A stretch of DNA of 64,000 nucleotides from an uncultured Pelagibacteraceae bacterium (GTDB lineage Bacteria > Pseudomonadota > Alphaproteobacteria > Pelagibacterales > Pelagibacteraceae). The translations under genes and the position numbers were made by a program. The stretch spans positions 1 to 64,000 of the forward strand of contig CABYDS010000004.1 in the NCBI GenBank assembly GCA_902517745.1, read 5' to 3'. Below, piece by piece: positions 35,867-44,557 of the stretch; the stretch's first letter is position 1; each line of letters opens with the position of its first letter. Below the pieces are notes generated by a model. It was not told where the DNA came from, did no database searches, and saw nothing but the letters and a program-made list of their open reading frames with translations.

Positions 35867-37585
35867 ATGAAAAATCCTTTTGCAAATTTATTTAAAAAGA
35901 AAAAAAAAGATGATGCAAACGCACCTCCTGTGCCACAAGGAGGGGAAAGCAAAAAAAAAGAGGGATTTTTTAGTAAGCTTCTTAAAAATAGATTAGGAAA
36001 ACAATCTATTAAAGGTGAGGAAATTTTAGGAGTTGAACTTACTCCTTCAGAGATAAGATTATCGCAAGTTTCAAGTAATAAAGCCAATCAATGGGTTTTA
36101 GATAAATTCTATGTTCATAAATTTGAGGGTATTCCAGAAAATGGAACTGTACTTGAAAATCCTGATAAAGTTGCTGAAGAATTAAAATTAGCTTTACAAA
36201 AATCTAAAATTAATACGACTAACGCTGCAATCGCAATTCCTGTAACTAGCGCAATTATTAGAGTTGTTACCGCACCTTTAATGACCGATGAAGAATTAAA
36301 GAAAGCCATAGATACAGATTCACTTTGGGAAAACTTAGTTCAATTAACTGATAATTTAAATGACTACTCTATATTCCATCAAGTAATTAATAGAGACAAA
36401 ACAGGAAACACAATGGATATCCTTTTTGTGGCATCAAAATTGTCAGACATTAATAGCTATACAGACATTATTAAAAAAGGTGGATTAAATGCTGTTATTA
36501 TAGATGTTAAATGTTTTGCATTAAAATCTGCTGTTGATCAAATTAATCAAATTGCAGGTTCAATTGAAGACTCTAACTTAACTGCTGTTCTAGAATTTGG
36601 TTTAGATGAAAACTATGTAATGATACTTTACGAAAACAATCCAATTATAACTGATATTTTTATTAGATCTCAAGATAGAAAAACACTTCAAGAAAGCAAT
36701 AATCAAGAAGAGATGGATGCACTTGTTAGAAGATATATGACACAAGTCAAACAGGCAGTTCAAGATTTTGAGCAAAAATACGAGAAAAGAATTAGAAATT
36801 TAAAAGTTACTTCAAATCTACAAAATGTTGAAGATTATCTTGGTAGTTTTAGAAAAAACATGGTCAATACTGGTTACAATTTATTTGATCCATTTGATGG
36901 AATAAAAATTCCTGCACAATTAGAAAATGATATTAAAATGGACAATCGTTCATACTTTTCAACAGTGATGGGGCTAGCATTTAGAAAACTAGATGTTTTC
37001 GGTTACTACAAGTTTGTTACTGCTGTTAAAAATATTAACCTTTTACCTAACAGAGAAAATATGATTGCTCAGAAAAAAGCAAAAGCTTTTTCAAATTTTG
37101 CATTCAAAGGTGTAGTTGGAATAGTTTCACTTATCTATGTCGTTTTATTTGGTTTATCATTCTGGCAAATTACAGATCTTAATAAAAAAATAGAAGGTTA
37201 CGATGAAATTTTACAAACGCACGAGCTTAAAACTTTAGAGAAAAATAAATATGCAAAAGAAATTGGTTTTATGCTTAAATCACTTCAATTAAGTAAATCA
37301 ATTAAATCTAATAAAACAGTAAGCTTTAGAGTATTAGCACAGATTGCATCTGCAGTTCCAAAAAGAGTCAAATTTAGCAAAATAGAATATAATGGTTCAG
37401 ATTTAGTTGTTATTGAGGGAACAGCATTTAGTGATCAAGACATTTTGAAATTAATTAGTAATTTGAACAATAAAAAATTGATCTCACAAGCTTCATTAGC
37501 AAGCATGACACTGCCTCAAGGCCAGCAGCAGGGATCACAAACTATGAAGGGCTTTAAAGTAGCCTGTGTATTGGAGCAAGTATAA
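35867..37585 (+). CDS. pilM: PilM-PilN fusion protein, T4P inner-membrane platform
   Basis: A 572-residue protein that joins two usually separate pilus components. Residues 1-50 are Lys-rich and low in complexity. Residues 51-385 are an actin-like PilM domain (ILGVELTPSEIRLSQ). Residues 390-396 read INLLPNR, the conserved PilN N-terminal peptide that normally docks in PilM. A membrane helix (about 410-433) and a periplasmic PilN ferredoxin-like domain follow. The reading frame is continuous with no stop between the parts. No Shine-Dalgarno is visible before ATG 35867. pilO follows with a one-base overlap. Confidence 0.9.
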   Translation: MKNPFANLFKKKKKDDANAPPVPQGGESKKKEGFFSKLLKNRLGKQSIKGEEILGVELTPSEIRLSQVSSNKANQWVLDKFYVHKFEGIPENGTVLENPDKVAEELKLALQKSKINTTNAAIAIPVTSAIIRVVTAPLMTDEELKKAIDTDSLWENLVQLTDNLNDYSIFHQVINRDKTGNTMDILFVASKLSDINSYTDIIKKGGLNAVIIDVKCFALKSAVDQINQIAGSIEDSNLTAVLEFGLDENYVMILYENNPIITDIFIRSQDRKTLQESNNQEEMDALVRRYMTQVKQAVQDFEQKYEKRIRNLKVTSNLQNVEDYLGSFRKNMVNTGYNLFDPFDGIKIPAQLENDIKMDNRSYFSTVMGLAFRKLDVFGYYKFVTAVKNINLLPNRENMIAQKKAKAFSNFAFKGVVGIVSLIYVVLFGLSFWQITDLNKKIEGYDEILQTHELKTLEKNKYAKEIGFMLKSLQLSKSIKSNKTVSFRVLAQIASAVPKRVKFSKIEYNGSDLVVIEGTAFSDQDILKLISNLNNKKLISQASLASMTLPQGQQQGSQTMKGFKVACVLEQV

Positions 37586-38223
37586 TGGATTTAAAAAACA
37601 TGACTATGGATGATCTAAAGCAGAAGCTAGCTGCTATAGATAAAAAAACTTTAATCAAATTTGGATCTGGTTTTGGAGCAATAATTTTATTTTTAATAAT
37701 TTACTATGTAATTTTAAATCCAATGGTCAAAGAAAGAAAAGCTAAATATAATGACAAAATAGTAAAGCAAAACGAAATCTCACAATTTGATAATGAAATA
37801 ATTACTTTCAAAACAAGAATTAAAAAAATGAAACCTGATTTTGATAAAACTTCAACTCTATTTCATTCAAAAGCTGAAGTTGAAGATCTTTATGAAAGTT
37901 TAAGTAAGTATGCTGCTGTTAATGGATTGGTAATATCAAAAATTGAAAAGAAAAAACCTAAGCCAGTATTTAAAAAAGGAGTTACTCAACAAGCAGAAAA
38001 TAATATCACAAGGGATATGGTTTCTTATTATCAAATACCTGTAGATTATGAAATCAAAGGGAATTTTTTAGGTTACATAAAGTTCAAAAGAGCAGTTTCT
38101 AGACAAAATAAAATGTTAAATTTTGACAAAGAGACTATAAGTATAGTACAAAACGATTCAACTGGAGCGATAATGGCGCAAGGTGAATTAACAATAGTAG
38201 GATTACCAGATGAATTTTTTTAA
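37585..38223 (+). CDS. pilO: PilO, T4P inner-membrane alignment protein
   Basis: A 212-residue bitopic protein with a cytoplasmic N-terminus (about 1-28), a membrane helix (about 29-46), a periplasmic coiled-coil stretch and a ferredoxin-like domain beginning near DLYESLSKYAAVNGLVI. It should heterodimerise with the PilN part of the upstream fusion and contact PilP. It overlaps the fusion gene by one base and pilP by 14 bases. Confidence 0.9.
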   Translation: MDLKNMTMDDLKQKLAAIDKKTLIKFGSGFGAIILFLIIYYVILNPMVKERKAKYNDKIVKQNEISQFDNEIITFKTRIKKMKPDFDKTSTLFHSKAEVEDLYESLSKYAAVNGLVISKIEKKKPKPVFKKGVTQQAENNITRDMVSYYQIPVDYEIKGNFLGYIKFKRAVSRQNKMLNFDKETISIVQNDSTGAIMAQGELTIVGLPDEFF

Positions 38224-38656
38224 AATCTTTTTCATCATAATATTTTCTTTAATAGCAAACGCTGCTTTTGCAGATAATCATGATCAAAAACAAGAAGTCT
38301 TAGATGCGGCAAAAGAAATTGTTAAAGAAATGGAGGAAGATGAAGAAGTTCCATTAAACGATCCTTTTGCAGGAAATGAGGGAACGTCATCTTCAGCAAG
38401 CATACCACAGGATGAACAAGATAATGAAATGAGCTTGTATAATTTTAAATTAGCAGGACTAATTTCTGGAAAAGATTATAGTTACATTTCTTTAGTTAAT
38501 TCTGGCGGGGAAGTTTTAACAATGACCTTAGGCCAATATCTTGGAGAAATACAATTAGTTGACCTGAGATTAACAGAGGCAATATTTAAAAAAGATGATG
38601 GTAAATTCATGATAATTGATTTTAATAATCAGGTCCGGGAGGCAGATGACTATTAA
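38210..38656 (+). CDS. pilP: PilP-like T4P periplasmic protein (no lipobox)
   Basis: A 148-residue exported protein. The signal peptide (1-21) ends NAAFA-D, a signal peptidase I type site. There is no cysteine anywhere in the protein, so it cannot be a lipoprotein, unlike typical PilP. An acidic linker (about 40-75) leads to a small beta domain (YNFKLAGLISGKDYSYISLV) matching the HR domain of PilP. It should bridge PilNO and the secretin PilQ. It overlaps pilO and pilQ. Confidence 0.85.
   Translation: MNFFKIFFIIIFSLIANAAFADNHDQKQEVLDAAKEIVKEMEEDEEVPLNDPFAGNEGTSSSASIPQDEQDNEMSLYNFKLAGLISGKDYSYISLVNSGGEVLTMTLGQYLGEIQLVDLRLTEAIFKKDDGKFMIIDFNNQVREADDY
38637..38642 (+). promoter_or_regulatory. 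Shine-Dalgarno site deciding the pilQ start
   Basis: GGGAGG lies three bases before ATG 38646 and inside the end of pilP. It supports MTIKKILTYFG as the start of PilQ and excludes an upstream in-frame start at 38616 that would spoil the signal sequence. Confidence 0.6.
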
Positions 38657-40199
38657 AAAAATATTAACATATTTCGGATTATTATTTTTATTAGTTGCAT
38701 TAAATGCTTGTCAGAACTTGAAAAAATATGACAAGCCATTCAAACACAATACACCTCTTATAAAAAATAAAGATATTGTAAGTAGTGGACAATCAGAAAT
38801 CGCTAAAACTTTAGAAATGGGTCCCAAACCTATTGAAGGAGATGCAAAAAAACTTGGAAAAAGAAAAAAAATATCATCTGAAGCACAAAGAAATTACTTA
38901 ATAATACCTGATGACTATCCACTATTAAAACAACGGGTAACTCTTAAATTTAAAAACTTAGATTACAAAGAAACCATGAAATTGATGGGTAAAATAGGGG
39001 AGATAAATGTTTTAGTTGGAGATGAGGTTGCAGGAGCAATATCTGCAGAATTAATTGATGTTCCTTGGGACAAAGCTTTTCAAGCACTTTTAGATATGAA
39101 AAATTATGCATCAGATGTTGATGTTGCAAGTAATTTGATAAGAGTTCATTCTCCTGAAACACTAACTGCACAAGAAACTTATAAGTCTGAAAGAGCGCAA
39201 GCTGTTAAAAAGAAAGTAGAGTTAGAAGATAGTGTTGAGCCAATATATTCTGAGATTTTTAGACTATATTATATAACCCCAGCACAAGCTAAACAGACCA
39301 TTGATGAGTTGTTTACTTCAACAGCAGGCGACAGTTCATATACACCAATCCAAATAACTGAGGAAGCAACAACACGATCAATAATAGTTAGAGGAAAAGA
39401 GAAAGATTTAGATGTAGTTGATAAAGTTATTAAAGAAATAGATATAAGAACAAAACAAGTTTTAATAGAAGCTTTTATAGTTGAAGCAAATTCTGATTTT
39501 GAAAAAGCACTTGGAACAAGATTAGGAGGTTATTATAATAGAGCAGGTAACGTTACTGGTGGTTTATCAGGAGGAAGCGCAGGTAGCGCAACTGGTGTAG
39601 TGCCAGGAGATTCAGCTAATCTAGGTGATGCAACAGATAGTTTAGCAAATTTTGCAATCACAAATCCAACAAGTGGAATTGGAATTTTAAGACGAACAGG
39701 TTCAGGAGTTTTAAAAGCAGAAATTACAGCATTAGAAAGAATGGGAATGGGTAAAACTATTTCTAATCCAAAAGTATTCACTCTAGATAATCAAGTAGCA
39801 ACGGTTACCCAAGGTGAGGAAATACCTTATGAAGCTCCAGGTGAAGGTGGAGGATCTCAAGTATCTTTTAAAGAAGCAGCTCTTAAATTAGAGGTTACTC
39901 CAAGCATTATTGGAGATGGAAACGTTTTGTTAAGTATTCAAGTTAATAACGATACACCAAACAGATCTGTAGCAGGTGACACACCAGCCGTTAATAAAAT
40001 GGAAATTGTAACAAAATTATTGGTGGCAGATGGTGATATAGTAGTAATTGGTGGAATTAAAAAGAACGTTTTATCAAAATCTAAAGATCAAGTTCCAGCA
40101 ATTGGCAATATGCCTGTAATAGGTAATCTCTTTAAAGGGACTGAAAATTCTGATAACCTAGATGAATTGTTAGTGTTTATAGCACCAAGAATTTTATAA
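38646..40199 (+). CDS. pilQ: PilQ secretin with lipoprotein signal
   Basis: A 517-residue outer-membrane secretin. The signal peptide ends in LVALNAC with Cys20 as a candidate lipidation site. Residues about 80-175 form an STN/N0-like domain (LKFKNLDYKETMKLMGKIG), then an N1 domain (about 195-270). The secretin core is C-terminal, with the motif KTISNPKVFTLDNQVATVTQG, the Gly-rich loop EAPGEGGGSQVSF, and VPAIGNMPVIGNLF. It is shorter than typical PilQ because the AMIN repeats are missing. Lipidation could replace a separate pilotin. The last base of its stop overlaps pilB. Confidence 0.9.
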   Translation: MTIKKILTYFGLLFLLVALNACQNLKKYDKPFKHNTPLIKNKDIVSSGQSEIAKTLEMGPKPIEGDAKKLGKRKKISSEAQRNYLIIPDDYPLLKQRVTLKFKNLDYKETMKLMGKIGEINVLVGDEVAGAISAELIDVPWDKAFQALLDMKNYASDVDVASNLIRVHSPETLTAQETYKSERAQAVKKKVELEDSVEPIYSEIFRLYYITPAQAKQTIDELFTSTAGDSSYTPIQITEEATTRSIIVRGKEKDLDVVDKVIKEIDIRTKQVLIEAFIVEANSDFEKALGTRLGGYYNRAGNVTGGLSGGSAGSATGVVPGDSANLGDATDSLANFAITNPTSGIGILRRTGSGVLKAEITALERMGMGKTISNPKVFTLDNQVATVTQGEEIPYEAPGEGGGSQVSFKEAALKLEVTPSIIGDGNVLLSIQVNNDTPNRSVAGDTPAVNKMEIVTKLLVADGDIVVIGGIKKNVLSKSKDQVPAIGNMPVIGNLFKGTENSDNLDELLVFIAPRIL

Positions 40200-41947
40200 T
40201 GATAAATATTAGTAGAGAGTCTGAGATTAATTTAATTAATATTCTTATTGATCAGGATATTATTTCAGGGAAAGATTTAGTCGAGATTAAAAAAATATCT
40301 GGCGAAGGAGAAAAATCTCAGTTGGATGCAGTATTTGAGTTAAATCTAACTGATGAAGAAAAAATTTTAGATCTTCTAGTAAAAGACCAATCATTAGACG
40401 TAGTAGACTTATCGACAGTTGCTGTAACTGATGAATTGAAAGCTGTTCTTCCATCTAATTACATTAATATGAACTTTATAGCCCCTTTCAAAATTGAGGG
40501 AAAAGTATTGCACATAGCAATATCTGATATTTCAAAATTAAGTTTAATGAGAAATTTAAGAACAATTACAAAAATGGACATAGAACTGCACGCAGCAAAA
40601 GTTTCTGATATTTCAAACTTCGTAGATAAATTGCTAGCAGACGGGGAGAGAACCATCTCTGATATTAGGCAAACTAATGCAGAGAAGACTAAAACATTTG
40701 ATTATGATGTAGATGATCAAGCGGAAGTTTTAGAAAAACCACCTGAAGAAGATATTGAAGCTATAGAAAACGAGTCTGAAGTAATTAAGTTTAGTACAGC
40801 AGTTGTTGCAGAAGCAATTAAATCAGGAGTTTCAGATATTCATATTGAACCTTATCGATTTACATCAAGAGTTAGATATAGATTAGACGGTATCTTACAA
40901 GAACAAGAACATTTTAAAAAATTTCTTCATTCAAATTATGGAGCTGTGGTTACAAGATTTAAGATTATGGGAAAATTAGATATTGCAGAAAGAAGACTTC
41001 CTCAAGATGGAGCAATTCCATTTAAAATTGATGGAAAAGTAGTTGATCTTCGTCTTTCGATTTTACCAACAGCAACAAATGAAAGAATAGTAATGAGGGT
41101 TTTAAACAAAGATGCAGGAGACATCAGTTTAGAGCAACTTAATTTTGAAGAAAATGATTTAAAAAATTTGAGAAAAGCAATTCATGGAACGCAAGGTTTG
41201 GTTCTTGTAACTGGTCCAACTGGATCAGGTAAAACAACAACACTCTATAGTATTCTAAAAGAAGTTTCAAAACCTCACCTTAATATTTTAACAGCAGAGG
41301 ATCCTGTCGAATATGAATTAGACGGTGTAGGACAAGTTCAAATTAAAGATGATATAGGTTTCAATTTTTCTACCGCACTAAGATCTTTTTTAAGACAAGA
41401 CCCAGAAATAATTTTAGTTGGAGAGATGAGGGATAAAGAAACAGTTGATATTGGATTAAAGGCTGCTTTAACAGGTCACTTAGTATTTAGTACACTTCAC
41501 ACAAATGATGCACCAAGCACAATTACAAGATTACAAAACATGGGAACACCTGATTATCTAATTAGTGCAGCTGTCTCACTAGTTTTAGCCCAAAGATTAG
41601 CAAGGAAAACTTGTTCAGAATGTAGGGTGCCAGATGATGACATCACACCAAAAGCTCTTGCTGATTTTGGTTTTTCTGTAGAACAAGCTTCAAGAGCAAA
41701 AGTTCAAAAAGGCAAAGGATGTTCAAAATGTAAGGATACTGGCTATAAAGGAAGAATGGGTATTTATGAAATATTAAATGTTACAAAACCAATTAAAGAA
41801 GCAATTCTAAGAAAAGCAACCACACCAGAATTAAAAGAGATTGCATCAAACGAGGGGTTTAGAACGATGCAAGATATGGGAAGAGAATTAATTCTAACTG
41901 GTGACCTGAATTTTAGAGAATTTGATAGGGTACTCTCAGGAGAATAA
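40199..41947 (+). CDS. pilB: PilB pilus extension ATPase
   Basis: A 582-residue GspE/PilB family ATPase. An N-terminal MshEN-like domain (about 5-150) precedes the ATPase core with Walker A GPTGSGKTTTL, Asp box ILTAEDPVEYEL, Walker B ILVGEMRDKETV and His box STLHTNDAP. The zinc tetracysteine (CSEC...CSKC) distinguishes it from PilT. It powers pilus assembly through PilC. It overlaps pilQ by one base and precedes pilC by two. Confidence 0.95.
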   Translation: MINISRESEINLINILIDQDIISGKDLVEIKKISGEGEKSQLDAVFELNLTDEEKILDLLVKDQSLDVVDLSTVAVTDELKAVLPSNYINMNFIAPFKIEGKVLHIAISDISKLSLMRNLRTITKMDIELHAAKVSDISNFVDKLLADGERTISDIRQTNAEKTKTFDYDVDDQAEVLEKPPEEDIEAIENESEVIKFSTAVVAEAIKSGVSDIHIEPYRFTSRVRYRLDGILQEQEHFKKFLHSNYGAVVTRFKIMGKLDIAERRLPQDGAIPFKIDGKVVDLRLSILPTATNERIVMRVLNKDAGDISLEQLNFEENDLKNLRKAIHGTQGLVLVTGPTGSGKTTTLYSILKEVSKPHLNILTAEDPVEYELDGVGQVQIKDDIGFNFSTALRSFLRQDPEIILVGEMRDKETVDIGLKAALTGHLVFSTLHTNDAPSTITRLQNMGTPDYLISAAVSLVLAQRLARKTCSECRVPDDDITPKALADFGFSVEQASRAKVQKGKGCSKCKDTGYKGRMGIYEILNVTKPIKEAILRKATTPELKEIASNEGFRTMQDMGRELILTGDLNFREFDRVLSGE

Positions 41948-41949
41948 CT

Positions 41950-43191
41950 GTGTCATCTGAAACATTCACATATAAAGGCATATCTGCAGGAAAATATATT
42001 GAAGGTGAAATAGAAGCTATAAATCAAGAAGAAGCTTCTTATAAACTTAAAGAACAAAAAATCATTATTACAAACTTAATTAAAGTAAAAAAAAAGAAAG
42101 CTGAAAAAGAAAAGGGCAAAAAAAGCGGTTTTTCTTTTGGTAAGAAAAAAGTCACTCCTGCAGATGTAATGCTTTTCTCCAAGCAATTTGCAACAATGGT
42201 AAAGGCGGGTTTGCCAATTTTAAATGTTTTAACGATGCTTAGAGACCAAATAGAACATCCAACGATGAAAGAAATAATAGAGGATGTAAGAAAAAGTCTT
42301 GAAGGCGGTGTAACTCTTTCTAAATGTTTTGAAAAATATCCTAAAATATTTGATAATATTTATATAAACTTGATTAAAGCTGGAGAGGCCAGCGGTAAAC
42401 TTGATGATTTCCTTTTAAAATTAGTAGACTCATTAGAAAAAAGAGAAAAAGTTAAAAAGAAAATTAAAAGTGCATTAACCTACCCAGTCGTTATGTTTAC
42501 GGTTGCGATAACTGTAATGGTGTTCATGTTAATTAAAGTTGTCCCCGTATTTGCCGAAATGTATGAGGGAATGGGTGTTGCATTACCTACCCCAACAGCT
42601 GTTATAATGAATGCAAGTAATTTTATGAGAGGTGCCGGTGGATTAACACTTGGAATAGTATCAATAATAGGTTTTGTGATATTTAAATATACAACAACTA
42701 AAATTCCTGCAATTAGATATAAATGGCACCAACGAGTTTTAAAGATGCCAGTTTTTGGTGATATGATTTTAAAATCATTGATTGCTAGAATTGCATTAAT
42801 AATGGGTAATCTTAGTGCAGCAGGAGTAAACCTTTTAGAAAGTATAGAAATTGCAAAACAAGTGAGCAATAATGATGTTGTAACTCAAGCTTTAGAAAAT
42901 GTGAAAAAAGGAGTTTTCTCTGGGGACACACTTACAAAATTATTTTTAAAGGAACCAGTTTTTCCACCTACTTTTAGTCAGCTCATTTCTGTTGGTGAGC
43001 AAACAGGAAATTTAGATGAAATGTTTACATCTGTATCTTCTTACTATGAAGAGGAGTTTGATACAGCGGTTGATAATATGTCTAGTTTAATTGAACCAAT
43101 CATGATTGTATTTATGGGAACAATGATCGGTGGATTGATGATCGCCATGTATTCACCAATCTTTAATGTTGGTGCAATTATTGGTGGTTAA
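41950..43191 (+). CDS. pilC: PilC inner-membrane platform protein
   Basis: A 413-residue T4P/T2SS platform protein (GspF family), starting at GTG 41950. Two T2SF repeats are present: the first begins LFSKQFATMVKAGLPILNVL, the second near RIALIMGNLSAAGVNLLESI. Three or four membrane helices lie between and after them, and the ending MGTMIGGLMIAMYSPIFNVG is conserved. It links PilB to pilin polymerisation. It overlaps the convergent RsbW-like gene by four bases. Confidence 0.95.
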   Translation: MSSETFTYKGISAGKYIEGEIEAINQEEASYKLKEQKIIITNLIKVKKKKAEKEKGKKSGFSFGKKKVTPADVMLFSKQFATMVKAGLPILNVLTMLRDQIEHPTMKEIIEDVRKSLEGGVTLSKCFEKYPKIFDNIYINLIKAGEASGKLDDFLLKLVDSLEKREKVKKKIKSALTYPVVMFTVAITVMVFMLIKVVPVFAEMYEGMGVALPTPTAVIMNASNFMRGAGGLTLGIVSIIGFVIFKYTTTKIPAIRYKWHQRVLKMPVFGDMILKSLIARIALIMGNLSAAGVNLLESIEIAKQVSNNDVVTQALENVKKGVFSGDTLTKLFLKEPVFPPTFSQLISVGEQTGNLDEMFTSVSSYYEEEFDTAVDNMSSLIEPIMIVFMGTMIGGLMIAMYSPIFNVGAIIGG

Positions 43192-43619
43192 GAATTTAAA
43201 TTTTTAGTTAAGACTAAATGATTTATCCAAGGCTTCTCACCTTCTTTAAAAACAACAGCGTCCATTATTTGTTGAATAAAAAAAGTTCCTAATCCGCCTG
43301 GTTTAATATCATCAATTTTTCTGTGTCTTACATTTTTTTCTTCAACTGGTCTTCCTTTGTCAAAAAAACCAATTTCAAGTTGACCGTTTTCAAGTGAAAT
43401 TTTAATCTCCATTTTATCATCTGTGTCTTCACCTTGATAAGCATGCTTAACAATATTTTGTGCTGCTTCTGCTATAGCTAGTACTAATTCATCTTTTAAA
43501 TCTTGATTAATATTTACTTTTTCAAATACTTCTCTTGAGAATGATCTGACTTCTTTTAAACTTGATGAGCTAACAACAAAATCTCTTTGTTCAGTTATAG
43601 ATTTTATTGCAACATTCAT
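43188..43619 (-). CDS. RsbW/SpoIIAB-like serine kinase (HATPase_c)
   Basis: A 143-residue GHKL-fold protein. The N box includes Glu51 and Asn55 (EAAQNIVKHAY), G1 is DKGRP (Asp87, Gly89) and G2 is GGLG (108-111). These fit an anti-sigma-type serine kinase that phosphorylates a STAS partner, encoded three bases upstream in the same operon. No sigma factor is encoded in the window, so its regulatory target is unknown. It is convergent with pilC. Confidence 0.88.
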   Translation of the reverse strand: MNVAIKSITEQRDFVVSSSSLKEVRSFSREVFEKVNINQDLKDELVLAIAEAAQNIVKHAYQGEDTDDKMEIKISLENGQLEIGFFDKGRPVEEKNVRHRKIDDIKPGGLGTFFIQQIMDAVVFKEGEKPWINHLVLTKNLNS

Positions 43620-43622
43620 ATT

Positions 43623-43922
43623 TCAGTCCAAATTTAAAATTTGTTCAAGTTTTGCCATCATAATTACTTTGAGAACTGACTTACTAATTTCTTTTAATAT
43701 AACTTTAGTTCCAAGTTCAGTTGCTTTTTGGTGACTTTCAATCAAAACTGATATTCCAGATGAATCCATGTACTGAACTTCTTTAAGATTTAAATGAACT
43801 TCTTTTTTAGCCTCAATCAAAGGCATAATAATTTCTTTTGCCTTTTCAGTGACATCCATATCTATTTCACCATCTAGATGAACAGTTGATATGTTACCTT
43901 CCTCAGTAACTTTATATGACAT
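43623..43922 (-). CDS. STAS-domain antagonist (SpoIIAA/RsbV-like)
   Basis: A 99-residue single STAS domain. The phosphoacceptor loop MDSSGISVL (52-60) matches SpoIIAA/RsbV, with Ser55 aligned to the phosphorylated serine of SpoIIAA. When unphosphorylated, such proteins bind and occupy their RsbW-like kinase. It is the first gene of a two-gene operon with the kinase. It is transcribed away from pilA across a 141-base intergenic region. Candidate phosphatases in the window are the GAF-PP2C (16086-17375) and the Amt-PP2C fusion. Confidence 0.9.
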   Translation of the reverse strand: MSYKVTEEGNISTVHLDGEIDMDVTEKAKEIIMPLIEAKKEVHLNLKEVQYMDSSGISVLIESHQKATELGTKVILKEISKSVLKVIMMAKLEQILNLD

Positions 43923-44063
43923 AATTATTAATATTTATTAGATTTCCTTGCTAAATCAACAAAAATGACCCATTTTGAATACTAATCGAGTATAGATATT
44001 GCCTTTTAAAAGATATAATTTATATGTATACACTTATTTTTATTAATTATAGGATCATGACTT
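43923..44063. promoter_or_regulatory. Divergent STAS / pilA intergenic region
   Basis: A consensus -10 hexamer TATAAT lies at 44014-44019, about 45 bases before the pilA ATG, on the plus strand. No good -35 sits at 16-18 bases upstream (TATAGA at 43991-43996 is the best placed). AGGA at 44051-44054 is a likely ribosome binding site for pilA. A mini frame ATG at 44057, six codons, overlaps the pilA start out of frame. A promoter for the STAS operon should also lie here but is not obvious. Confidence 0.4.
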
Positions 44064-44534
44064 ATGAAAAAAAATAATAAAGGATTTACACTTATAGAAT
44101 TATTAGTTGTTGTAGCTATCATTGGTATTTTAGCAGCAGTTGGTGTTGTTGCATACTCTGGCTACACTTCAGGAGCTAAAAAACAAGCAGCAAAATCTAC
44201 TCATTCAAATGTTGTTAAATATATTGCAGCAGAATTACAAAAATGTAATTTAGGTGAAACTAACGCAATGGCCGGTAAATTAACTTGCAGCGGCAGAAAT
44301 GCATCTGAGGTTATAAAAGCAGCTACTGCTACTGGTGGACCATTTGCAGATTTTAAAAATCCATATGTCACAGCTGATCCAGCTGTAAGAGATAGTACAG
44401 ATACAGGAAAAGGTGGTTACGTTAATCTTAACGCTAAGAGCACCTCAGTTGTAACTGTAGCAACTTGTTTTACAGAAGACTCAGACTGTAGTACGTCTTC
44501 AAACGTTGTGACAAAAGATATTACTATTGAGTAA
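44064..44534 (+). CDS. pilA: Type IV major-pilin candidate PilA
   Basis: A 156-residue type IVa pilin. The seven-residue leader MKKNNKG is followed by the mature helix FTLIELLVVVAIIGILAAVG with Glu +5. Four cysteines lie in the globular part (Cys in LQKCNLG, KLTCSG, ATCFTED, SDCST), enough for two disulfides. It starts its own transcription unit after pilC and is followed by a second pilin after eight bases. It should be the main fibre subunit, judged by position and length. Confidence 0.9.
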   Translation: MKKNNKGFTLIELLVVVAIIGILAAVGVVAYSGYTSGAKKQAAKSTHSNVVKYIAAELQKCNLGETNAMAGKLTCSGRNASEVIKAATATGGPFADFKNPYVTADPAVRDSTDTGKGGYVNLNAKSTSVVTVATCFTEDSDCSTSSNVVTKDITIE

Positions 44535-44557
44535 TCATTAATTTGAAAGAAAATCTT

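Noticed and set aside
44057..44077. Six-codon frame overlapping the pilA start as a leader peptide
   Set aside because: Too short to assess and likely chance in AT-rich sequence; mentioned only with the regulatory region.
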